Source of the DNA: Oscillospiraceae bacterium
GTDB lineage: Bacteria; Bacillota; Clostridia; Oscillospirales; Ruminococcaceae
DNA: 64,000 nt
Assembly: GCA_017828975.1 (NCBI GenBank)
Contig: JAGAJN010000005.1
Location: 62,001 to 126,000, forward strand
Direction: 5' to 3'
Within the stretch, counting starts at the first letter, position 1, and every line of letters begins with the position of its first letter. Below, piece after piece: positions 17,295-25,078 of the stretch. Both the position numbers and the translations under genes were made by a program. The notes below the pieces were generated by a model that did no database searches, was not told where the DNA came from, and saw only the letters and a program-made list of their open reading frames with translations.

Positions 17295-19535
17295 TTGGCA
17301 AAAAAAGACAAGGAAAAACCACAGAAAAAGCGTCAGACTATCCCCAACGCTTATATTGAAGGTTCGGGAACGGTAGTTGAGGAACGCATTACCGACACAC
17401 TCAGGCAGAACTATATGCCCTATGCTATCAGCGTTATCGTGTCCCGTGCATTGCCCGAAATAGACGGCTTCAAGCCTTCCCATCGAAAGCTTCTGTACAC
17501 TATGTACACCATGGGTCTTTTAAAGGGCAACCGTACCAAATCCGCAAATATCGTCGGACAGACAATGAAGCTCAACCCCCACGGCGACGCTGCTATTTAC
17601 GAAACAATGGTACGTCTTTCAAGGGGAAATGAGGCACTTCTTCACCCCTATGTTGACAGCAAAGGAAACTTCGGTAAAGCCTATTCAAGAGATATGGCAT
17701 ACGCCGCTTCCCGATACACAGAAGCAAAGCTGGACGCTATCTGCAATGAGCTTTTCAGAGATATTGACAAGGACACTGTGGATTTCGTCCCCAACTACGA
17801 CAACACGCTGACAGAACCCACTCTGCTCCCCGCAACCTTCCCCACCATTCTTGTAAATGCTAATGTGGGTATCGCCGTTTCTATGGCAAGTGCTGTTTGT
17901 CCGTTCAATCTGACCGAAGTTTGCGAAACTGCAATTGCATATCTGAAAGATCCCGCTCACGACCCTATCTCCACCTTAAAGGGACCCGATTTTCCGGGCG
18001 GAGGATTTATTCTCTATGACGAAACCGAGCTTCGGAAGATTTACGAAACGGGCAGAGGTTCGGTAAAAATACGCTCTAAATATAGCTTTGATAAGACCGC
18101 AAACTGTATCGAAGTGACCGAAATTCCCGCAACGACAACTATCGAAGCCATTATGGACAAGATAATCGAGCTTATCAAGGCGGGTAAGATCACAGAAATA
18201 TCCTATATCCGAGATGAAACCGACCTGTCGGGTCTGAAAATAGCTATTGACATAAAAAGAGGCGTTGACCCAGACAAGCTGATGCAGAAGCTTTTCAAGC
18301 TCACTCCCCTTCAGGACAGCTATGCCTGCAATTTCAATATCCTTATCGGCGGAAATCCTAAAGTAATGGGTATAAACGAAATTCTTGAAGAATGGACGGC
18401 GTTCCGAAAGGAATGTATCAAGCGTAGAGTTTATTTCGACCTTAACAAGAAAAAGGAAAAACTGCATCTCTTAAAGGGTCTGAAAAAGATACTGCTTGAC
18501 ATTGACAAGGCAATTAAAATCGTCCGTGAAACCGAGGAGGAAAACGACGTTGTTCCTAATCTGATGATAGGCTTCGGCATTGACGAAATTCAGGCGGAAT
18601 ATGTTGCCGAAATAAAGCTGCGTCATCTGAACAGAGAATATATCATAGGACGTATCGACGAAATTGAACAGCTTGAAAAGGACATTGCCGAAATGGAGGG
18701 TATCCTCGCCGACGAGAAAAAGGTCAAGGCGATAATCATTTCAGAACTGAAAGACGTTATCAAGAAATACGGTCAGCCGAGAAAGACAATGTTCTTCTAT
18801 GCGGGAGATATTGCCGACGAGGACGTTGAGGAGGATATTCCCGATATGCCCGTGACTGTGTTCCTTTCCGAAAGCGGCTATTTCAAGCGGATAACACCTC
18901 AGTCTCTCAGAATGAGCAGCGAACAGAAGCTTAAAGAGGGCGACAGAATTATCCTTGAACAGGAAACTACCACCAAGGCAGATCTGCTGTTCTTCACGGA
19001 TAAATGTCAGGTCTACAAGTCCAAGGTGAACAATTTCGAGAATACCAAGGCATCTGCGCTGGGCGAATACGTCCCCGCAAAGCTGGGCTTCGACGAGGGA
19101 GAAAACCTTCTGGGAATGATAATCACCACCGATTACAGCGGACATATTATGATGGTCTTTGAAAACGGAAAGGCTGCAAAGGTGCCCATTTCCGCTTACG
19201 AAACCAAGACCAACCGAAAGAAGCTTTCAAACGCATATTCATCAAAATCCCCGCTTGTGAGCATTATCCCAGAATGTGACAATTCAAGCATTTATGTGCA
19301 TACCACAAACGGCAGAGCGATCATCTTTGACTCCGCACTTATTCTCCCGAAATCCACGAGAGATACACAGGGCGTTCAGGTAATTACGCTGAAAGCAAAG
19401 GCAGCCGTTGACCATGCCAAAAAGCTCCCCGAAGAAAAGCTTGAAGCTATGAAAAAATACGTCGTAAAATCCGTTCCGTCAGCAGGTTCTATACTGAAAG
19501 ACGAGGACGACCCCAATCAGATGAAGCTGATATAA
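17295..19535 (+). CDS. Type IIA topoisomerase A subunit, divergent (ParC/GyrA-like)
   Basis: DNA-cleaving subunit: winged helix with PSHRKLLYTM and HGDAAIYETMV, catalytic Tyr141 in AASRYTEAKL, tower and coiled coil (residues about 360-480), then a beta-pinwheel with no GyrA box (no QRRGGKG), so ParC-like decatenation is more likely than supercoiling. The quinolone-bridge positions equivalent to E. coli Ser83 and Asp87 are Ala99 and Glu103. The TTG start at 17295 has AGGAGG and lies 13 bases after the B-subunit stop. A strong terminator follows. Confidence 0.88.
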   Translation: MAKKDKEKPQKKRQTIPNAYIEGSGTVVEERITDTLRQNYMPYAISVIVSRALPEIDGFKPSHRKLLYTMYTMGLLKGNRTKSANIVGQTMKLNPHGDAAIYETMVRLSRGNEALLHPYVDSKGNFGKAYSRDMAYAASRYTEAKLDAICNELFRDIDKDTVDFVPNYDNTLTEPTLLPATFPTILVNANVGIAVSMASAVCPFNLTEVCETAIAYLKDPAHDPISTLKGPDFPGGGFILYDETELRKIYETGRGSVKIRSKYSFDKTANCIEVTEIPATTTIEAIMDKIIELIKAGKITEISYIRDETDLSGLKIAIDIKRGVDPDKLMQKLFKLTPLQDSYACNFNILIGGNPKVMGINEILEEWTAFRKECIKRRVYFDLNKKKEKLHLLKGLKKILLDIDKAIKIVRETEEENDVVPNLMIGFGIDEIQAEYVAEIKLRHLNREYIIGRIDEIEQLEKDIAEMEGILADEKKVKAIIISELKDVIKKYGQPRKTMFFYAGDIADEDVEEDIPDMPVTVFLSESGYFKRITPQSLRMSSEQKLKEGDRIILEQETTTKADLLFFTDKCQVYKSKVNNFENTKASALGEYVPAKLGFDEGENLLGMIITTDYSGHIMMVFENGKAAKVPISAYETKTNRKKLSNAYSSKSPLVSIIPECDNSSIYVHTTNGRAIIFDSALILPKSTRDTQGVQVITLKAKAAVDHAKKLPEEKLEAMKKYVVKSVPSAGSILKDEDDPNQMKLI

Positions 19536-19541
19536 AAACAG

Positions 19542-19590
19542 AAAACCTCCGCTCCCGTCCAAAAAAACGGACAGAAGCGGAGGTTTTGCT
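19542..19590. terminator. bidirectional terminator between the topoisomerase and XRE genes
   Basis: AAAACCTCCGCT (19542-19553) pairs with AGCGGAGGTTTT (19576-19587), with an inner GTCC/GGAC extension. T runs on both strands serve the two convergent genes. Confidence 0.9.
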
Positions 19591-19603
19591 TTTGGAGATT
19601 TAT

Positions 19604-20380
19604 TCAGAAAACATTGTCAAGCTTTTCTTCGGTATGAATGTCGCCGCTGCACTCGATAGTATTGCATTTTATGCTGCCCTTTGCATAAAGGGTTTCACAG
19701 GAAATCTTGTCGGCACTGTATATTTCGGCACAGTGAATATCTCCGTTTGAGGTAACGGCACCGCTGATATTTCCGCAGTTAACACCGTCGCCTGCATTCA
19801 CAGCTCCGCAGATATTTCCGCAGTTAACGCCATCACCTGCATTTACACCACCGCCGATATTTCCGCAGTTGACACCATCACCTGCGTTTACACCACCGCC
19901 AATATTTCCACAGTTGACTCCATCGCCTGCATTTACACCACCGCCGACATCTTTACAAGTCAAGCTGTTTCCAGACATTACATTTCCCGAAACATTACCT
20001 TCAATTTCGGCATTTCCCCAAATCTGAATATCAAGCTTTTCCTCAACATTTTCCAAGGACAGCTTAATGGGCTTTTCCCTGTCCCACCTGCCCTTTCCGA
20101 GAACGCTGCCGTTTCTTACCTGAACAATGTAAAGCACATCATCTTCGGGAAGCGGCAGCTTATTTCCGATACCCGCTCTCTCACCGAAAAACAAGCTGTC
20201 AATGCTTACTCCGAAAAATGCGGCAATATCGGGGATTATGCCCACATCGGGAACGGACTGTCCCGTTTCCCACTTTGACACCGCCTGAACGGAAACACCT
20301 ACCTCATTCGCCAATGCTTCCTGACCAATGTCCATATTTTTTCTTAAACGCCTGATATTTTCACCGATACACAGTTCCAT
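19604..20380 (-). CDS. XRE-family regulator with C-terminal repeat (beta-helix-like) domain
   Basis: 258 aa. Residues about 1-62 are a Cro/C1 helix-turn-helix (ENIRRLRKNMDIGQEALANEVGVSVQAVSKWE). After a linker come a segment around IEGNVSGNVMSGNSLTC and four near-identical 15-residue repeats GGGVNAGDGVNCGNI (residues about 146-205), then degenerate copies SGAVTSNGDIHCAEI and CETLYAKGSIKCNTI. Regular short Gly/Val/Asn repeats of this kind suggest a beta-solenoid resembling bactofilin or adhesin-like polymer domains. Cytosolic placement is inferred from the lack of a signal peptide. Function unknown; oligomerisation or ligand sensing is a guess. Confidence 0.8.
   Translation of the reverse strand: MELCIGENIRRLRKNMDIGQEALANEVGVSVQAVSKWETGQSVPDVGIIPDIAAFFGVSIDSLFFGERAGIGNKLPLPEDDVLYIVQVRNGSVLGKGRWDREKPIKLSLENVEEKLDIQIWGNAEIEGNVSGNVMSGNSLTCKDVGGGVNAGDGVNCGNIGGGVNAGDGVNCGNIGGGVNAGDGVNCGNICGAVNAGDGVNCGNISGAVTSNGDIHCAEIYSADKISCETLYAKGSIKCNTIECSGDIHTEEKLDNVF
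19766..19945 (-). repeat. four tandem 45-bp coding repeats
   Basis: Units 19766-19810, 19811-19855, 19856-19900 and 19901-19945, each in frame and encoding GGGVNAGDGVNCGNI with small changes (GGG to CGA in one unit). A fifth, decayed unit follows at 19721-19765. Confidence 0.95.
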
Positions 20381-20421
20381 TTTCTCACTCCTATTAAAAA
20401 TTCAAAAGCTTTTGTGTTTAT

Positions 20422-20451
20422 ATTCTAGCATACTATTCCACGAAATGTCAA
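20422..20451 (-). promoter_or_regulatory. promoter of the XRE gene
   Basis: Minus strand TTGACA (20446-20451), 18-base spacer, TAGAAT (20422-20427), about 40 bases before the ATG. Confidence 0.65.
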
Positions 20452-20487
20452 ACGATTTGCGGTTAAATCGTCCAACCGACAGTTGAA

Positions 20488-20519
20488 AACGACGGCATAT
20501 TCAAAAATACACCGCCGTT
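20488..20519 (-). terminator. probable terminator after spoIVA
   Basis: AACGACGG (20488-20495) pairs with CCGCCGTT (20512-20519) with one mismatch; on the minus strand it is followed by TTTTC. It lies just past the spoIVA stop. Confidence 0.5.
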
Positions 20520-20536
20520 TCACGACAAAAACTATA

Positions 20537-22015
20537 TCAAAGAATGAAGCAGATAAGCCCGCCGCAGCCCTCATTTATCATACGCTCGATGGTTTCCTGA
20601 AGCTTGAGTCTTGCGTCTGCGGGGAGATGGTACAGCTTGTTGTGAAGCCCTTCGTTGACAAGCTCGTGAAGGGATTTCCCGAAAATATTGGAATCCCAAA
20701 TCTTTTTCGGGTCCTCCTCAAATTCGTTCATAAGATACTCCACCAGCTCTTGTGACTGCTTCTCCGAACCCACTATAGGACTGACCTCCGTTACGATATT
20801 CGCCCGCATCAGATGGATAGACGGCGCAGAAGCCCGCAGCCGAACGCCGTATCTACCGCCCTGCTTAACTATCTCAGGCTCTTCAAGCTCCAGTTCGTCA
20901 ATGGACGGCATTACTATACCATAGCCCGTTGCCTCCACCTGAGATAATGCACCCTCCATTCGGCTGTATTTCTTTCGTATCTCCGAAAGCTCGGTGAGAA
21001 GCGGAAGCAGATCGCTTTCCTCGGAAATAGCAATGCCCGTTTCCTCCGAAAGCACCTTGTAAAACAGCTCGTTTTTCAGCTCGGCGCAGATTGACGCACT
21101 TCCCTTTCCAAGGTCGATGCCGATGATTTCCGTGTGGGAACAATGCTCGCAGTCTTTCAGCTTTTCGGAAATATTCTGCGCATCTCTCACCTGACGAATT
21201 CCCGATGCAGCCTCTCTCACCGCACCGAAAACCTCATTTTTCAGCCAGTGACCCTTTGGCAGCGAGGTTATCCACTTAGGCATTTTCACGTTTATCTCCT
21301 TTATGGGGAACGAGAAAAGCACCTCTTTGATAATTGCGGTAATGTCCTCCTCGTTCAGGTCAAGACAGTTCACGGGAATTACCCTTGCACCGTACTTTTT
21401 CTCCATATTTTTAGCCATTGCGGCTGCTTCCTCGGAATGGGGCGAAACGCAGTTTAAAAGTACCACAAATGGCTTGTTTATCTCGGAAAGCTCGCCAATT
21501 ACCCGCTCCTCACACTCCTCATATTCCTTTCTTGGAATATCGGAAATGCTGCCGTCGGAGGTAACCACCAGCCCTATGGTGGAATGTTCCTTGATGACCT
21601 TTGCAGTCCCCACCTCAGCCGCCATATTAAACGGCACTTCCTCCTCAAACCACGGCGTCATAACCATTCTCGGCTGCTCGTTTTCGATATATCCGATAGA
21701 GCTTGGAACAATGTAGCCAACGCAGTCTATCATACGCACCCGCATTTTGGCATTGTCCCCGATGCTTATCTCAGCCGCTTCTTCGGGGATAAATTTCGGC
21801 TCGGTGGTCATTATCGTCTTTCCCGCCGCCGACTGAGGCAGTTCATCAACTGCACGCTCTCTGGAATAGCCGTCCTTTATGTTCGGGATAACTAGAGTTT
21901 CCATAAACCGCTTGATAAAGCTGGATTTTCCCGTTCGGACGGGACCTACCACTCCAATGTAAATATCGCCCTTGGTGCGCTCTGCAATGTCCCTGTAAAT
22001 ATCGCTGCTGTTCAT
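20537..22015 (-). CDS. spoIVA: Stage IV sporulation protein A
   Basis: SpoIVA is the ATPase that polymerises on the forespore outer membrane and forms the base layer of the spore coat. The 492-aa protein starts NSSDIYRDIAERTKGDIYIGVVGPVRTGKSSFIKRFM-like with Walker A GPVRTGKSS near residues 24-32 and continues through PNIKDGYSRERAVDELPQS and the typical C-terminus ending GGLICFIL. In other species its C-terminus binds the coat anchor SpoVM and the morphogenetic SipL/SpoVID. The gene lies 16 bases after sipL, so one transcript probably makes both partners. A sigma-E promoter is expected but was not convincingly identified. Confidence 0.97.
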   Translation of the reverse strand: MNSSDIYRDIAERTKGDIYIGVVGPVRTGKSSFIKRFMETLVIPNIKDGYSRERAVDELPQSAAGKTIMTTEPKFIPEEAAEISIGDNAKMRVRMIDCVGYIVPSSIGYIENEQPRMVMTPWFEEEVPFNMAAEVGTAKVIKEHSTIGLVVTSDGSISDIPRKEYEECEERVIGELSEINKPFVVLLNCVSPHSEEAAAMAKNMEKKYGARVIPVNCLDLNEEDITAIIKEVLFSFPIKEINVKMPKWITSLPKGHWLKNEVFGAVREAASGIRQVRDAQNISEKLKDCEHCSHTEIIGIDLGKGSASICAELKNELFYKVLSEETGIAISEESDLLPLLTELSEIRKKYSRMEGALSQVEATGYGIVMPSIDELELEEPEIVKQGGRYGVRLRASAPSIHLMRANIVTEVSPIVGSEKQSQELVEYLMNEFEEDPKKIWDSNIFGKSLHELVNEGLHNKLYHLPADARLKLQETIERMINEGCGGLICFIL

Positions 22016-22031
22016 ATCCGTTACCTCCGCT

Positions 22032-23567
22032 TTATACGATGGGAATGAGGATCATTCCGCCGTGGATTGTTTCATCTTCGAGATCGTTTTCCTCCATTAC
22101 CGCAGAAACAGAGGTCTTGTATCGCTTGGCTATCTCCCAGACGTCCTCGCCGTCCTCCGCAAAATAGAGTTTCAGAGCATAATCGCCGTCACGCTCCGCA
22201 GGCTCTTCCATTACAGAAATGTCTGTCAGCGCCTTTGCGGATATTGCCGAGGAAATACTGCCGCAGATTTTCAGTTCAGCTTTCACCTCAATGCTGCCCG
22301 ATGATGACATACTGAACGAACAGGAAATAACCGAAGCGGACACCTCCGCATAAGAATCGGGAGCCGCATTTTCCTTCATAAGTTCAAAAGGCGCTTCTTC
22401 CTCGATAATATCCGTCTTTCCGTCCGATGAAGTTACAAGTGCGGATAATGTCACCGTGCCGCTTACAGACAGCTTTCCGTCCTCCATGACCTTTGCAGCA
22501 GTCTGGGATGGTCTGCCCCACGCCGCACATACTCCCGTCAGCTCGCCGTTTTTGTAATCCAGCGATTTTTTCACCATAAGGCTGTCGCAGAATTTCACGG
22601 GAGCGCTCATTATCTTAACATTTGTTACAGCAGGCTCGCAGCAGTACATCGTAGAAAATGCGTCGCAGACTATCTCGGCAGATGAAGTTTTCACCGCCTC
22701 GCAGCAGATAAGCAAGCCCAGTTCGCAGCTGACAAGCTTCGGTTCTCCCTCACTGTCGGGGACAGGAGTCATATCACAGCAGGTAACAGCGACCTCGGCA
22801 CCGCATTCGTAACGTTCATCAATGCCGTCCATATCAATTATCTGCGAAAAGGGCTGAGTGAACTGCATGGCTTCCAGCCCGCAAAGACCGTCCTTAACAC
22901 AGCTGTAAAGCAGTTCAACGGACGCCTCGCCCTTCACAATAAGCTTGTTTGCAATGACCTTGCAGTCGGTGGACGTTACGGCGGCATCACACATAAGTAT
23001 GTCCCCGATAGGCGGCTTGGAGATACCTAGGTCATATTCCTCGCTGACGGTAATGTGCTTTGACCCTCTGATAACGTCCGAAACGAACGTCACAGGCAGC
23101 TTTTTTGTCTGCACACCCATTCCGAAAATATCGCTGATAACATCGCAGCCCGCCTCGTCCGTCACCGTTATTTTCACGGAAACCGCACCCCTGATGTCCA
23201 GCCGCTTCTTATTAACCGCCCGACAGTTTATGTAATCGGCAGACGGTTTCAGCGTGACCTTGGGCGATTTCGGACATCTGCCTAAATCGGCGGTTTTCGT
23301 GTAGATAAGCTTCTGCTCGGCTGAATGCACCGCTTCACTTTCCTCGCTGCAATAAAGCACCCTCACGCAGATTGAAAGCTCGTAAGTAAGCCGTTCGCCG
23401 CTGATGTTGTAAGACAGTATCCTCGGTATCGCCATACATTTTACAATTCTGAAAATATCGGGGCAATAGTCGGGCAAGGTGTAATCAAGCTCCGCCGACT
23501 GCTCCTGAACGCCGCTAAAAATAGTTTCACAGGCAGAGATCATCTCTCTGTTGGTTTTCAGATCCAT
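22032..23567 (-). CDS. sipL: SipL-type spore coat morphogenetic protein (SPOCS/DUF3794 plus LysM)
   Basis: 511 aa with SPOCS (DUF3794)-type repeats through most of its length (for example AELDYTLPDYCPDIFRIVK near residue 25 and a second copy around 180-300) and a C-terminal LysM domain (YFAEDGEDVWEIAKRY to MILIPIV, last ~50 residues). This is the architecture of C. difficile SipL, whose LysM binds SpoIVA to encase the spore. The directly adjacent spoIVA strengthens the assignment. GGAGG precedes the ATG. SipL by name is inferred from domains and context. Confidence 0.88.
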   Translation of the reverse strand: MDLKTNREMISACETIFSGVQEQSAELDYTLPDYCPDIFRIVKCMAIPRILSYNISGERLTYELSICVRVLYCSEESEAVHSAEQKLIYTKTADLGRCPKSPKVTLKPSADYINCRAVNKKRLDIRGAVSVKITVTDEAGCDVISDIFGMGVQTKKLPVTFVSDVIRGSKHITVSEEYDLGISKPPIGDILMCDAAVTSTDCKVIANKLIVKGEASVELLYSCVKDGLCGLEAMQFTQPFSQIIDMDGIDERYECGAEVAVTCCDMTPVPDSEGEPKLVSCELGLLICCEAVKTSSAEIVCDAFSTMYCCEPAVTNVKIMSAPVKFCDSLMVKKSLDYKNGELTGVCAAWGRPSQTAAKVMEDGKLSVSGTVTLSALVTSSDGKTDIIEEEAPFELMKENAAPDSYAEVSASVISCSFSMSSSGSIEVKAELKICGSISSAISAKALTDISVMEEPAERDGDYALKLYFAEDGEDVWEIAKRYKTSVSAVMEENDLEDETIHGGMILIPIV

Positions 23568-23657
23568 ATTTTCCTCCTTATCCGCAGGACAATTCGTCCG
23601 CAGTTTGTTCTTGGTATTAAGTATATTCGGAGGGTATGGCTTGTATGCTTAACTGTA
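23568..23657. other. sipL upstream region
   Basis: Ninety bases holding GGAGG for sipL, a GC-rich imperfect hairpin (GCGGAC/GTCC near 23584-23602) and, on the minus strand, CATACAAG, which resembles a sigma-E -10 box. A matching -35 was not found, so a sporulation promoter is only a suggestion. Confidence 0.3.
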
Positions 23658-23720
23658 TTATGTTTTTGATACGACCTGTTCCTCGGTAAGACCGAGTGCA
23701 ATAAGATCTTCCTTTTTCAT
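23658..23720 (-). pseudogene. stub of a phage scaffold protein (GP20-like), 20 aa
   Basis: After AAAGGAG, an ATG opens MKKEDLIALGLTEEQVVSKT and then stops. The first 15 residues match the typical N-terminus of phage GP20-type scaffolding proteins (M-K-x-x-L-x-x-L-G-L-T-x-E-Q); normal members run to about 150-200 aa. The rest is absent downstream. It is third in line after a truncated minor capsid gene, the order found in siphophage head operons, so I read it as the cut end of a decayed prophage. Confidence 0.6.
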
Positions 23721-23766
23721 GGGAAAAATATCTCCTTTCACTAAAAAAATGGTATAAAAAATGCAC

Positions 23767-23829
23767 CTTCGGTATTTCCCGAAGATACAATTTTATGCTA
23801 TGTAATGTAGGGGACGGGTTTTCCGTCCC
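23767..23829. repeat. two GC-rich hairpins, second one REP-like
   Basis: CTTCGG/CCGAAG (23767-23772, 23779-23784) and GGGACGG/CCGTCCC (23811-23817, 23823-23829) lie in non-coding DNA beside the phage relic. The second, in context GTAGGGGACGGG...CCGTCCCG, resembles short palindromes scattered in some Clostridia genomes; only one copy is in this window. Confidence 0.45.
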
Positions 23830-23886
23830 GCAGGTATCAGCCCGAACGTATGAAATAAAAACACATATAAAACAGCGTTTTAACGG

Positions 23887-24057
23887 TCATTCCTCACCGT
23901 TTCCGAGCCTGTTTTCAGCCGTAATAAAGCTTGCCGTTCCGATCATAGCCTGAGTGATCTCCAGCATTTCGTCCGACTCCACACACTCCTCGAATTTCTC
24001 CGAGAGCTTTTTCAGATGGTTGGACATTATTTCGTTTACTTCTTCATTTTTCATCAT
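23887..24057 (-). CDS. small protein, 56 aa, phage-associated
   Basis: Opens with ATGATG behind GGGGGTGAT and encodes MMKNEEVNEIMSNHLKKLSE-type acidic, helical sequence ending TAENRLGNGEE. It has no membrane segment or known motif. It sits between the minor capsid remnant and the scaffold stub, where phage head operons often have a small gene. Intact frame and good ribosome binding site; function unknown. Confidence 0.6.
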   Translation of the reverse strand: MMKNEEVNEIMSNHLKKLSEKFEECVESDEMLEITQAMIGTASFITAENRLGNGEE

Positions 24058-24081
24058 ATCACCCCCTTAAAGGCAAAATTT

Positions 24082-24111
24082 TAAGCACCCTGCTTTTGTG
24101 CAAGGTGCTTA
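24082..24111. repeat. duplicated hairpin, copy 1
   Basis: On the minus strand AAGCACCTTGC pairs over 11 bases (one G-U) with GCAGGGTGCTT, six-base loop. It overlaps the stop codon of the 52-aa gene. Nearly identical to copy 2 at 24983-25011. It may act as a terminator, but the T tract is short. Confidence 0.85.
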
Positions 24112-24267
24112 CTTCGTGAAGTGTTTGCAATTTTGACAAATATCCTTCCAATTATCCTTTTTCTTAAATATGTCGGGAATGTTCTCATCCTTAACATCAC
24201 GATTTTCCATACAATCAACACAAGATATTTCCTTATCAATTAATGGACATAAAACCTTATCTTCCAT
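24109..24267 (-). CDS. small four-cysteine protein, 52 aa
   Basis: Encodes MEDKVLCPLIDKEISCVDCM through to CQNCKHFTK. Cysteine pairs (C-x8-C-x2-C and C-x2-C) suggest a small zinc-binding fold. It overlaps the last 11 bases of the minor capsid remnant in another frame, as tightly packed phage genes do, and its stop codon lies in hairpin copy 1. No strong Shine-Dalgarno is seen, so it may be translationally coupled to the upstream gene. Function unknown. Confidence 0.6.
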   Translation of the reverse strand: MEDKVLCPLIDKEISCVDCMENRDVKDENIPDIFKKKDNWKDICQNCKHFTK

Positions 24268-24973
24268 TTTGCTTTAAAACCTCCAATGCTTCTAATATAT
24301 TTTCTGAAAATTCATCTTTTGAAAAAGCTGTTCTAATTTCATTTGTTTCCAAATTTACATATGCCGCTCCAATATCACTGTAAAAATTCAAAAATTGACC
24401 TTTCCAGCGTTCTGCGGAAAACTTGGCATTTAATATAAATGACTTGGCTTCTTCAATTGAAACGTTGTGACCTCGTTCCGAAATATGGTTGCTGTCAAAT
24501 GTAAGTAAATCTATATTTATCTTTTTTGCGGGTATATGTATTTCACCGGATATGCCTAATTCCTTTATTTCTTTAATTATACCATTTAATTTTGCTTTGT
24601 CAAGTTCATTTTTATTCGCCCAAACCGCCTTCCCCGATACACTCCTTCCAAACCCGTCCACCCGAACACGGGAGTTATCGGGCAGCAGTCCCGAAGCCTT
24701 CAAATGCTCCGCCAGCTTAGCCTCACGCCGCTTCAAAACAACGGCTTTTCGCTGAAATTCACGGTCAAGCTTCTGTTTAAGAGCATCATCGTCCGAAGCC
24801 GCAGAACGGGAAGCGTCCAAAGCCGCCAGCTCACGTTTTGACTGACGGATAGCACGTTCATACGCCCTCTGCTTCTGAGTGTCACGGTAAACCTTGTCAT
24901 TTTCCTCTTTGGAAAAAGGCACACCCACAGGCTTAGAAAGTCGCTCGAAATATGGGTAAAATTTTGGTTTACC
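24257..24973 (-). pseudogene. 5'-truncated phage minor capsid protein with nuclease-like C-terminus
   Basis: The open frame begins just after hairpin copy 2 with no ribosome binding site. It opens with YPYFERLSKPVGVPFSKEEN and continues with YRDTQKQRAYERAIRQSKREL and EAKLAEHLKASGLL, the C-terminal region of phage minor capsid protein 2. Residues after about 115 (from LGISGEIHIPAKK, with SNHISERGHNVSIEEAKSFI and YSDIGAAYVN) resemble the PBECR nuclease-like tails fused to phage head proteins. The N-terminal several hundred residues normally present are missing. If translation starts at the in-frame GTG at 24928 it gives 223 aa. A remnant is most likely, although the tail domain is intact enough to be functional. 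Confidence 0.65.
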
Positions 24974-24982
24974 TCATAAATA

Positions 24983-25011
24983 AAGCACCCTGCCTTTTTG
25001 CAAGGTGCTTA
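24983..25011. repeat. duplicated hairpin, copy 2
   Basis: Same 11-bp stem as copy 1 (AAGCACCTTGC/GCAGGGTGCTT on the minus strand), loop AAAAAG. It lies between the stop of the 53-aa membrane protein gene and the point where minor capsid homology begins, i.e. at the truncation junction. Confidence 0.85.
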
Positions 25012-25078
25012 GTCTAACAAATTATTCCTCCTTTGATATTGCATTTGAAAAACGTAAATTTTGTTTTCAATCAACCTA

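Noticed and set aside
19721-19945. Regular 45-bp repeats that could suggest a CRISPR array
   Set aside because: The repeats are contiguous without spacers, stay in frame and encode 15-residue protein repeats.
23650-23690. Sigma-E promoter for sipL-spoIVA
   Set aside because: A CATACA box is present but no -35 match at the right distance, so it was kept only as a note.
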